From Diacronema lutheri (taxonomy: Eukaryota; Haptophyta; Pavlovophyceae; Pavlovales; Pavlovaceae): a stretch of DNA of 64,000 nucleotides. A program made the position numbers and the translations under genes. Shown one piece after another: positions 55,488 through 64,000 of this stretch; the first letter of the stretch is position 1, and each line of letters starts with the position of its first letter. Below the pieces are notes generated by a model that saw only the letters and a program-made list of their open reading frames with translations, searched no databases and was not told where the DNA came from. The DNA is taken from assembly GCA_019448385.1 (NCBI GenBank), contig JAGTXO010000034.1:172501-236500 (forward strand), read 5' to 3'.

Positions 55488-58400
55488 TCAGAGCAAGGCC
55501 GGGCCCTCGCCGTCTGCGCTGCCCAAGCGGCGCTCGCGCGCGGCGCCGAGGGCGCGGCGCGCGCCGAGCAGCGCGACGACGGCCGCGAGCGCCGCGAGCG
55601 CCGCCGCCGCGCCGACGTGCGGCTCGCGCGCAAAGATGACTGCGCCGCCGCTCGTCCGTCCGGCGGCTCGCGCCGCGCCGTCTGACGTCGCGGCGGCCGC
55701 GTCCTCGGCGCGCACTCCGCTGAGCGCCGGCTGTGCACTCGCGCGGTGCAGCTGCGGCGACGCCGGCTCGGGCGTGAACGCGTTGGACATGCCGTGCGCC
55801 GTGTCGTGCAGCGCGACGCAAATTGAATTGTGGTCGGTGCGCTCAACGCCTTCAAAGCAGATGAAGCGCGAATCGTAATACCTGCCCAAATAACGGTTAC
55901 GAAAGAACGGTTGGGAGGCGGACGGCGGACGGCGGACGGCAGCGGGCGGCGGGGGCAGGGGCGGGGGCGGTGGCAGGGGCGGAGGAGAGGGCGGGGGCGG
56001 GAGCGGGGGCGGGGGCGGGGGCGCAGACGCAGCGGCGATCCGGCGCGAAGATGAGCGGCGGGGCGGGGCGGAGGCGGTCGAGTCCGCGGCTGGTGGTGCG
56101 TTGAAGGTCGGTGCAGGGGCAGCGAGCGGCGGAAGGGAAGGGAGGGGTGGGCGGGCGGCGCGCGCGTGCGGTTCGGCTGCGCGGCGCGCGCACGGGTGCA
56201 CGGGGTGGTACGGGAGCGAGTCGGAGCACTGCTCGAGCGAAAACTCGGGGCCGAGGCATTGGGTTGATGGCGCAAAGGCCTTTGTGACGGGGTCCACTGG
56301 CCGGAACTTTGACTGCGCGTCCAGGGCCCATGCGCCGTACCTATGCGGCGGTGGCGGCGGCGGTGGCGGCGGCGGTGGCGGCGGGTGGAGCGGAAGGGGT
56401 GAGGCGCGCGCGGGCGGGGCAGAAGAGGGGGGGGGGGGGGGGCAGGAAGGGGGGGGGGGGGGCGGGGGCTTGCGCGTTGCAGGGCGCCGGCGCGTGCGCA
56501 GCGGCGGCTGGGGCGACAGCGGCGCACTTCTTCTCGGCGTCGTATCCAATGTTCTCGTACTCCGAGTGGGCCAGCCAGTCGCACGGCTCGGGCACGAGGT
56601 GGTGCACGCCGCTGTCCGACACGGCGTAGACGAGACACTGCAAGCCGACGGCGCCCGTGCCCGACGGCGAGGCGATGGTGGTCGAGGCGTAGCGCAGGCG
56701 GCACGGGTCCGCCTCTGTGCACGTGTACCTGCCGCAGTGTTCCTCGGCCTGGGCGGGCTCGCACACCATCTGTGCACGGGGTGGGGAAGGGGGGGGGGGG
56801 GGGGGGGGGGGGGCGGAGAGGCGCGAGGGGACACGCACGCACGGTGAGCAGATTGGGGCCGGGAGACAGGGTCCGGGGCCGGGAGACAGGGTCCGGGGCC
56901 GGGAGCCAGGGTCCGGGGCGGAGGGAGGTTCATAAGGCGTGCCGGGCTGTATCGCGCTGCGAAGGGCGGGGCGCAGGGCGCAGGGCCGGGCGGGCGCAGG
57001 GCGGGGCTGGCGCAGGCCCGGGCGGGCGCAGGGCGGGGCTGGCGCAGGGCCGGGCGGGCGCAGGGCGGGGCTGGCGCAGGGCCGGGCGGGCGCAGGGCGG
57101 GGCTGGCGCAGGGCCGGGCGGGCGCAGGGCGGGGCTGGCGCAGGGCCGGGCGGGCGCAGGGCGGTGCGGGCGCAGGGCGGTGCGGGCGCAGGGCGGTGCG
57201 GGCGCAGGGCGGTGCGGGCGCAGGGCGGGGCGGGCGCAGGGCCGGCCGCAGGGCGCAGCCGCCGCAGCGCGAGCCGTTGGCGCGCAGCCCGCGCGCACTT
57301 TAAAAAAGTCGGCGTGAGGCGGCGGTGGGCTCGGCGGCGGCCTCGGCGGGCCCGACGGCGCGATTGCGCCGACGGGCGGCGACGGCGCGAGCGGCGGCAG
57401 CGGCGGCGGCGGCGGCGTCGGCGACGCGGGCGGGGGCGACGGCGACGGCGGCGGCGGGAAGGGCATGCCGGGTGGCGTCGTCGACGGGAACTCGTGACGA
57501 TGCGGGTAGACGCACACCTGCCATGGGCGGGGCGAGAGGGGAGCGCGTGACGCGGGTGTCACGCAGGTGTCACGCATGCGTGACGGTGTCACGCAGGCGG
57601 TGTGCGCTGTGCGCGCGCCAAAGCCGCGCGGCGCGCAGCCCAGCCGTCGAAACGACGCACAAAGCGCATTCCAGCAACGCGTCCCGGCAACGCGTCCCGG
57701 CAAGGCGTCCCGGCAGCGCATTCCACCCGCGCGTGCCTTTGAGGTGAACTCGTTGCAGCGAATCTTCCACTCATACTGCAGCTCCATCTTGTGCGGCCAG
57801 TTGTGCGGCACCTGCCCGGGAAGAAGGGGGAGGGGGGAGGGGGGGGGGGGGGGGGGGGGGGCAGGGTGCAGGATTGAGGGGATTGAGGGGCAAGATGCAC
57901 AGGCGGATAAGGCGGGTTAGGGGTAGAAGGGGGGGGAAGGGGTAGAAGGGGGGGAAGGGGGGGGGGGGGGGGAGAGGGCGGGGCCGCCGCCGCACGGCCG
58001 CGCACGCGCACGCGCACGCACGGCGGGCGGACGCGCGGCGCGCGCACGCGGCGGCAGTCGGCGGAGAAGCCGGCGAGGATGAGGTCGGGCAGCGCGGTCC
58101 GGTTGAAATTGTCCGGATCGGGGCAGATGACGTCCTCAAAGTCCTCCGGGATGACGCCGAGCGCCGAGCGGCACGACTGCAGCTCGGTGGGGCAGGCCGC
58201 CATCATGTTCTCATGCTGGTATGCGAAGGTGTCCAAAAATAGATTGTACTTTTCGCAGAACATTTTGCCAATGTCGTGCTCGGGGTGAAGCGGGAAAAGT
58301 GTGTGGCATTCGCCCTGCGGGTCAGCGCATGTGTCCATCAGCCATTTCCAGTGCATGATGGTCTGGGCGGCGAGGGCGGAGCGAGGCGGCGAGGGCGGAG

Positions 58401-61400
58401 CGGGGCGGCGAGGGGGTGAGCCAAGGCAAAGCGGGCGATCCATGGCGGGTGCAGCGCTGCGGGTGGGGAGGGGCGCGGGAGGCCGCGGACGGAGCGGCCG
58501 CGCAGCAACGCGCGCCGCGCGGCTCTGCGCGACGAGCGGTGGAGGAGGGGGGGAATGGGCAGAGAAGACGAGGGGAGGGGCAGGGGGAGGGGAAAAAGAG
58601 AGAGAGAGAGAGCGGTGGAGGAGGGATGGAATGGGCAGAGAAGACGAGGGGACGGGGGAGGGGGAGTAGGGGAAAGGGGGAAGGGGGAAGGGGGAAGGGG
58701 GAAGGGGGAAGGAGGAAGGGGGAAGGGGGAAGGGGGGAAGGGGGAGAAGTGGGAAGAGAGCGAAAGCAAGCGCTTGGCGCCTGGCGCACCTCGGGCAGCA
58801 CAACGTCCGCAGCCCACTGCTGGTTTGGCTCGCCGTTGCACTCCCACGTCGTGTACTCCGCTTGAGGCACGCCCTTCATCGACGCTCGCCCGTTCTCGGG
58901 CGCGCCGTTAAAGTCCATCGGGTTGTTGAGGCATTGACGAATCGGATTCCACCCCTTCGCGCCCTTGTACCTATAGGCGCATAGTTTCAAAAAGGGGCGT
59001 GCGGCGGCGTGCGGCGTCGGCGGCGGTCGCGGGGGCGGCAGAGCGGTGAGGTCGACGGGGCAACGATCTGTGGGGAGGCGCCATGCTGCCGCCTCGCGGG
59101 GAGGCGCCATGCTGCCGCCTCGCGGGGAGGCGCCATGCTGCCGCCTCGCGGGGAGGCGCCATGCTGCCGCCTCGCGGGGAGGCGCCATGCTGCCGCCTCG
59201 CGGGGAGGCGCCATGCTGCCGCCTCGCGGGGAGGCGCCATGCTGCCGCCTCGCGGGGAGGCGCCATGCTGCCGCCCGCCCGCCCCGGCGTGGCACCAGTG
59301 GCGCGGCGCGGCGCGGCGGCCATGCGCGCACCGCTCGTAGAAGGCCGAGTAGTACTCGCGCGCCGGTTCGTTATGTGTCGTTGGCATCAGCCCCGAATAG
59401 TACCAGCACTGCCGGTCCTCGCTGTGGTCGCACCGCGTGGTCTTGACCGGGTGATTTGCGCCCATTTCGTCGCTGCCAATGTTGCAGTCGACGAACTCGA
59501 GGCAGCAGTTGTGCTCGTCCTCGTAGCACTCGACGGGCGTGAGCAGCTCGGGCTTGTACCCCTGCGACGCGCACTGCAACGCCTTGTCCTCGACGGCCAC
59601 CTGCACGCGGAGAAAGAGAGAAGGGGGGGGGGGGGGGGGATTGGATGGACGGGTGAGGGGACAGACGCGCGCGGCGCGCTCGGCGCTCGGCGCAGGGCGC
59701 ACGCGGGCGCGGCGCGTGCGCGCGCGGTCGCGTGCCAAGCGGCGCCCACAGCGCGCGCGCGTCGACCACAGCGCGCGCGTGCGCGCACGTCTGTGAAGGG
59801 GTGCCACGCGGTGACGCACTGCTTGTTCATGAAGCGCATGACGGGCGAGAGCGAGTGCGCCACGCACTCCCACTGCAGCTCCTCGTCGAGGGCGAGCCGG
59901 TCGCGGCACGCGTGCGAGTTGTACCGCGCGTCGACGTCGGCGCCGCGGCACTCGTCGAGGGCGCCGCCGCAGTTGCACTGCGGCGGCAACGCGCGGTCGA
60001 GGCTCGCTTTAAGCAGGATGCGGAAGTAGCGCTTGTTGCAGTGCGGCGCGGGCGCGAACGAGTCGCACTGGTCGTTGAGCGGCGCGGGCGGCGGCGGCAT
60101 CGGCGGCGGGTCGGCCGGCGGCGGCGGGCGCGGGCTCGGCGGCGGGTAGGGCACGTGCGGGCGCGGCGGCGGCGGCGAGCGCGGCGGCGGCGGCGCGGGC
60201 GCGGGCGGCGGGCGCGGCTGCGGGGGCAGCGGCGGCGCGGGCGGCGGGTAGGGGACCGAACGCGGGTAGCAGCCTCGGTACGGCCAGACGCATTGCTTCT
60301 CCTCGCACACAAAGTCGCCCTTAATCACCTCGACGCAGTCCGCCGAGTCCACGTCGCCGATGGACAGGTCGGTCGGCGCGGCCTGGCAGAAGGGAATGCC
60401 CTTGCCGATGTTGAGGTCAAACCGCTCGACCACATCACAATCGTCGAGCACAAGGTCGTACGCATGGTCATCGACGGTGCCGCCGTGCTTGACGTGGTCT
60501 CCAATGGCGAAGGCGCCGCCGATCTCCGTCGGGTGGAGGCATTGGCCGGGCGCCTCCTTCGCCTCGATGCGCTTGTTCACAAAGTCAAAGGCAAAGAGCT
60601 GCACGCATGTTTTGAAAAAGGGCGCGCCAAGCCGCGCCGGACGCGCGCCGGACGCGCGCGCGCGCGAGGGCGGCGGTGAGCGCGGGGCGCGTGCGCGCGA
60701 GGACAAGACGGGCACGCGGGCATGGGGGCAGGGGGGCGCGCGGGCAGGGGGGGCGAGCGGGCGGCGCGGGCAGCAACGCGAACGCGCGCGCGCGCTCCGT
60801 CGCGCACCTGGTGGCGGTCGTGCGGCGAGCACTTCTTCTCCGTGAGCACGCCGGCCTCGACATGCAGGCACTTGTCCGAGCCGCCGTGCCCCGTGATCAT
60901 CTGCAGGTTTACGCCCGGCGCCATCACGGACGGCACCTGCAGCGGCGCGACGGGCTCGCCGACGCACTGGTCGAGCTCCGTGGAGCCGTCGGCGGGCGCG
61001 CACGTCTGTGCCTTGTGCGACGGGCAGTACTGCGTGGAGACCTTGCCCGCCGTCACGTATGGCGCGAGGAAGGATTCGTGCACCTGCGAAAGGGGGTGGG
61101 GGGGGGGGGCGGTCCGGTGCGACGGGCGGTCCGGTGCGCCGGGCGGTCCGGGTGTGTGCGCGTCGCGGGATCGGGTGAACACGCGACGTGTGAGCGGCGG
61201 TGTGTGAGCGGCGGTGTGAAAGGCCCTTGCGCCCGCGCGCAGCGCAGCGCGCCAGCGCAGTACGCCACCGTGCCGCGCCCACGCAGCGTGGGCGCCAGCT
61301 GCGCGCCCACGCTGCGTGAGCCCGCAGCGCAGCACGCCACCGTGCCGCGCCCACGGACGCACAGCCACGCGCCGCGCACCTGGGCGTTCGTCGCGTCGCG

Positions 61401-63814
61401 GTACTCGACGTCGTCGGTGAGGGGCCGCAGCCGCACGTCCGCCTTGACGAGCGCGTTGGGCATCTCGGCGGGGTCGTCGCCGATGAAGCGCGTATCGCCG
61501 CGCCACAGCTGGCCTGCGGAGTTTGCGCCCCAGCAGTAGAGTTCGACTTGTGCGGGGTTGGAGCGCATGCCCATCGCAGCGCAGGCGTGCGACAGGCCGG
61601 CGGAGACTTGCAGCGCGCCGTCCATTGTTGGTGGCAGGCTGACGGCCGTTGAGCCTGCGAGAGGGGGGCGGGGCGGGGCGGGGCGGGGCGGGGCGGGGCG
61701 GGGCGGGGCGGGGCGGGGCGGGGCGGGGCGGGGCGGGGCGGGGCGGGGCGGGGCGGGGCGGGGCGGGGCGGGGCGGGGCGGGGCGGGGCGGGGCGGGGCG
61801 GGGCGGGGCAGGGATGGTTGGAGGGAGGGGGGGGGGGGGGGGGGGGGGGCGAGTGAGCAGTGATGAGCCTTCCACTCGGCGGGGAGGGTGCGCGTGCATG
61901 GCGGCGCAAGGAGGCGGGGCTCGGCGCACCACCGCGGAGGCGGGCTCGTCCACTCGGCGGGGAGGGTGCGCGTGCATGGCGGCGCAAGGAGGCGGGGCTC
62001 GGCGCACCACCGCGGAGGCGGGCTCGGCGGCGATGGCGAGAGCGCGCGCCACCGCCGCGCGCCACCGCCGCCGCCAGCCGCCCTGCCCTCACCGCGCCAC
62101 CGCCGCCCGCCACCGCCGCCCGCCCTGCCCTCACTGCGCCACCGCCACCCGCCCTGCCCTGCCTGCGACACCGCCGCCCGCCACCGCCGCCCGCCCTGCC
62201 CTCACCGCGCCACTGCCACCCACCCTGCCCTCACCGCGCCACCGCCACCCGCCCTGCCCTGCCTGCGACACCGCCGCCCGCCACCGCCGCCGGGCAGCGC
62301 ACCGCGCGTGCTGTAAAGGACCGACTTGTGCGAGCCGATGCCGAGCTGCCCAAACTGGTTGTTGCCCCAGCACAGCACCTGGCCGCCGCCATGCTGCAAG
62401 TTTGCATGCGGCGACCAGTGCTCTGTTGGCTTTGCGCCCGTGCCAGCTGAGACGGCGCAGGCGAAGGTCGCGCCGACGGACACCTGACGTGCGGGTGGGT
62501 GGGGCGGGTGGGTGGGTGGGCGGGTGGGTGGGTGGGTGGGCGGGTGGGGAGGGGTAAGGTGGGGTGGGGTGGGGTGGGGTGGGGTGGGGTGGGTATGATA
62601 TGTGTGTGGGGTGTGTGGGTTGGGTGGGTCGGAGGAGTTGGGGGGGGGGGGGGGGGGGGGCTCGAGCGCGGCGCGCGTGCAAGTGCGGGACGCAGCGCAG
62701 CGCTTCATAGCAGACGGAAAGGGGGGCGGGGGGGGGCATATGGGCAGGGGGCACGTGGGCAGGGGGCACAGGGCGCGAACGCGGCGCGGCGGCGCGCACC
62801 TGGTAGACGCGCGCCATGCTCTCGCCGAGCAGCATGTAGGGCAGCGCGTCGCCCATCTCGCCCGCCTCGTCGCCCAGCGCCGCGCCAAACTGCTCGCCGT
62901 GCCCCAGGTTGCCGCACGAGTTGTCTCCCCAGCACTTGAGGTGGTTGTTCGCCGTGATCGCGCACGTGCGGCCGAGCGGCACGCCGAGCGTCGACATGGG
63001 GGTGCACGTGCCGCCGCCCGCCGACACCTGCACGACCTGCGGCGTCGCCCAGCAGTCCGCCGCGCCGAGCTCCGAGCCGGCGGACACGGAGACGCAGCCG
63101 GGCGCGCCCTGCGCGCTGCCGAGTTGGACGACGGGCAGGCCGTCGCCCATCTGCGCCTCGTCGCGGCCGCGGCTGAGCGCGTCGCCGTAGCCGAGCTGGC
63201 CCACGTCATTCGCGCCCCAGCACTTGACGTTGCCCTCGCAGGTGACCGCGCAGGCGTGCGAGTGGCCAGCCGAGACGAAGCGCAGTTTGACTGGCATGCG
63301 CAGGCCGCCATAGCTGCATGGATGAGAATGCGCGGGGGGGGGGGGGGGGGGGGGGGGGGGGCGGGGCGGGGTGCGTCGGGACGGGGCGGATGGGCGGGCG
63401 GGCGGGCGGGTGGGTGGGCGGGCGGGGCGGGCGGGCGGGCGGTTGGGTGGGCGGAGGGGTGGGTGATTGGCCGGGCGCGGCGCGGGGAAGGGTAAGGGTA
63501 AGGGTCAGGGGTAGGGGTAGGGGTAGGGGTAGAGCGCGTACGGGCCATCGCGACCGATAACGGTCGTGCCGAGGTCCACGTGCCTCGACGAGAGCGCGCC
63601 GTACGGCGCCGCGTGCCCCATCCCAATCTGACCGTGCGTGTTGTCGCCAAAGCACTGCACCGAGCCGCGGCGCGTGAGCGTGCACGTATAGTTGTACCCG
63701 ACGGCGATCTGGAAGGACGAGAAAACGGGCGGGTTGGCAACGTCGACGGGCGGGAGGAAGGTGAGGCTTGGCGGCGGGCTGGGCGGCGGCGGGCTGGGCG
63801 GCGGGCGCGGCGGT

Positions 63815-63852
<38 letters not shown>

Positions 63853-64000
63853 GCTTTGAAGGTGGCGCGGCGGCGGGCTCGGCGGCGGCGGGCTCGGCGG
63901 CGGGCGCGGGCTCGGCGACGGCGACGGCGAGACGGCGGCGACGACCGGCGCGGGCGACGACGGCGCGACGGTGAACGTGGACACCGCCGACGCCCCCTCG
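55488..64000 (-). CDS. RCC1-repeat, beta-trefoil, Pro-rich single-pass surface protein; 5' end outside window
   Basis: Fourteen exons: 63542-64000, 62800-63313, 62303-62483, 61380-61654, 60808-61083, 59789-60598, 59332-59600, 58790-58970, 58048-58362, 57737-57811, 57299-57517, 56528-56769, 56194-56340, 55488-55881; all phases close, giving about 1,450 residues. In order: an SPPP linker; five visible RCC1 blades (CFGDNTHGQIGMG, CWGANDVGQLGYG, CWGDNSCGNLGHG, CWGNNQFGQLGIG, CWGANSAGQLWRG); a lectin-like beta-trefoil segment (KCLHVEAGVLTEKKC, GQCLHPTEIGG); a Pro-rich linker; a large Cys-rich ectodomain including TTWECNGEPNQQWA with a QxW motif; a second SPPP linker; more Cys-rich sequence; a C-terminal helix (about AALAALAAVVALLGARR) and a short basic tail. 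RCC1 blades with paired Cys point to an extracellular propeller, not the nuclear Ran exchange factor. A GC donor follows exon 57737-57811. The ligand is unknown. Confidence 0.88.
56954..57240. repeat. GC-rich minisatellite in an RCC1-gene intron
   Basis: Units of about 32 bp (GGGCCGGGCGGGCGCAGG plus GCGGGGCTGGCGCA) are followed by four 16-bp GGGCGGTGCGGGCGCA units. It lies between exons 57299-57517 and 56528-56769 and reads through in several frames. Confidence 0.88.
58670..58750. repeat. 7-bp (GGGGGAA)n repeat
   Basis: About ten units of GGGGGAA lie just 3' (on the sense strand) of the donor of exon 58790-58970. The sense strand reads TTCCCCC. Confidence 0.85.
59070..59275. repeat. 26-bp minisatellite, about 8 units, in an RCC1-gene intron
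   Basis: Identical units of GAGGCGCCATGCTGCCGCCT plus CGCGGG lie between exons 59332-59600 and 58790-58970. Each unit has a short GAGGCG/CGCCTC inverted repeat. The 26-bp period cycles all three frames without stops. Confidence 0.92.
61669..61810. repeat. (GGGGC)n repeat, about 28 units
   Basis: An uninterrupted pentanucleotide array lies directly beside the acceptor of exon 61380-61654. The plus strand can form G-quadruplexes; the transcript carries GCCCC. Confidence 0.93.

Noticed and set aside
59070-59275. CRISPR-like 26-bp repeats
   Set aside because: Head-to-tail units with no spacers at all; a simple minisatellite.
62131-63297. RCC1 protein as a nuclear Ran exchange factor
   Set aside because: The blades carry extra paired Cys and sit between SPPP linkers and a membrane helix, which indicates an extracellular protein.
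63487-63530. Telomere-like GGGGTA repeats
   Set aside because: Only a few units inside an intron, flanked by coding exons; a short simple repeat, not a chromosome end.
1-64000. Transposons, retroelements or viral genes
   Set aside because: No reverse transcriptase, integrase, transposase, capsid or polymerase motif, and no terminal repeats, were found; the repeats present are tandem and intronic.
1-64000. tRNA or rRNA genes
   Set aside because: No cloverleaf with conserved T-loop (GGTTCRANNC) or rRNA core sequence was noticed by eye; a tRNA scan would be decisive.

Overview
The window is nuclear DNA of a very GC-rich (roughly three quarters G+C or more), intron-containing, flagellated microalga. 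The evidence is a complete kinesin-2 motor of the FLA10/KIF3A type, a protein whose N-terminus looks like a signal peptide followed by a thylakoid-lumen signal (the pattern of a plastid gained by secondary endosymbiosis), extracellular proteins with SPPP-type hydroxyproline-rich linkers, and introns packed with long C runs. A haptophyte, perhaps Pavlovales-like, fits best, but that is inference from style and targeting; a green alga is not excluded by sequence alone. I see no bacterial operons, CRISPR arrays, rRNA or tRNA genes, and no recognisable transposon, retroelement or viral gene.

Layout. 1-8247 (-): V-ATPase subunit a, 3' end outside the window. 9711-14401 (+): kinesin-2 motor, 12 exons. 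14697-17362 (+): membrane-anchored metzincin protease. 17505-17882 (+): small hypothetical. 18029-18699 (+): a gene that needs two frames, probably decayed. 19234-28442 (-): giant UBE2O/UBC24-type ubiquitin-conjugating enzyme, 10 exons. 28537-30058 (+): DUF1499 protein, probably thylakoid lumen. 30347-31015 (-) and 31096-31689 (+): a mitochondrial-looking coiled-coil protein and an organellar-looking membrane protein, divergent. 31830-36833 (+): bestrophin-like anion channel, 8 exons. 37044-41102 (-): 1,352-residue low-complexity orphan. 41319-42049 (-): coiled-coil repeat protein. 42709-44908 (+): F-box protein. 44989-45408 (-): RRM protein. 45888-46875 (-): secreted or type II membrane Cys-rich three-repeat protein. 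48043-49258 (-): polyglutamine protein. 49471-51654 (-): RAD17 checkpoint clamp loader. 51719-55162 (+): FYVE plus PXK-like pseudokinase. 55488-64000 (-): RCC1-repeat, beta-trefoil, Pro-rich, single-pass surface protein, 14 exons seen, 5' end outside the window.

The exon models were built by hand from reading-frame phase and family similarity. For the kinesin, the E2, the bestrophin, DUF1499 and the RCC1 protein every splice phase closes exactly, which is strong internal support. Introns mostly start GTGCGC, a minority start GC, and they carry C tracts on the sense strand. Several contain large minisatellites (39-bp x about 30; 77-bp x 15; 26-bp x about 8; about 102-bp x 6; 15-bp x 16), which produce long meaningless open frames on both strands.

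The genes do not form one pathway. They cover acidification and ion transport (V-ATPase, bestrophin), flagellar transport (kinesin-2), protein turnover (E2, F-box), genome checkpoint (RAD17), endosomal lipid signalling (FYVE-PXK) and the cell surface (metzincin, RCC1-lectin protein, Cys-rich protein). Three gene pairs are divergent with only 64-94 bp between start codons, so shared bidirectional promoters are likely.
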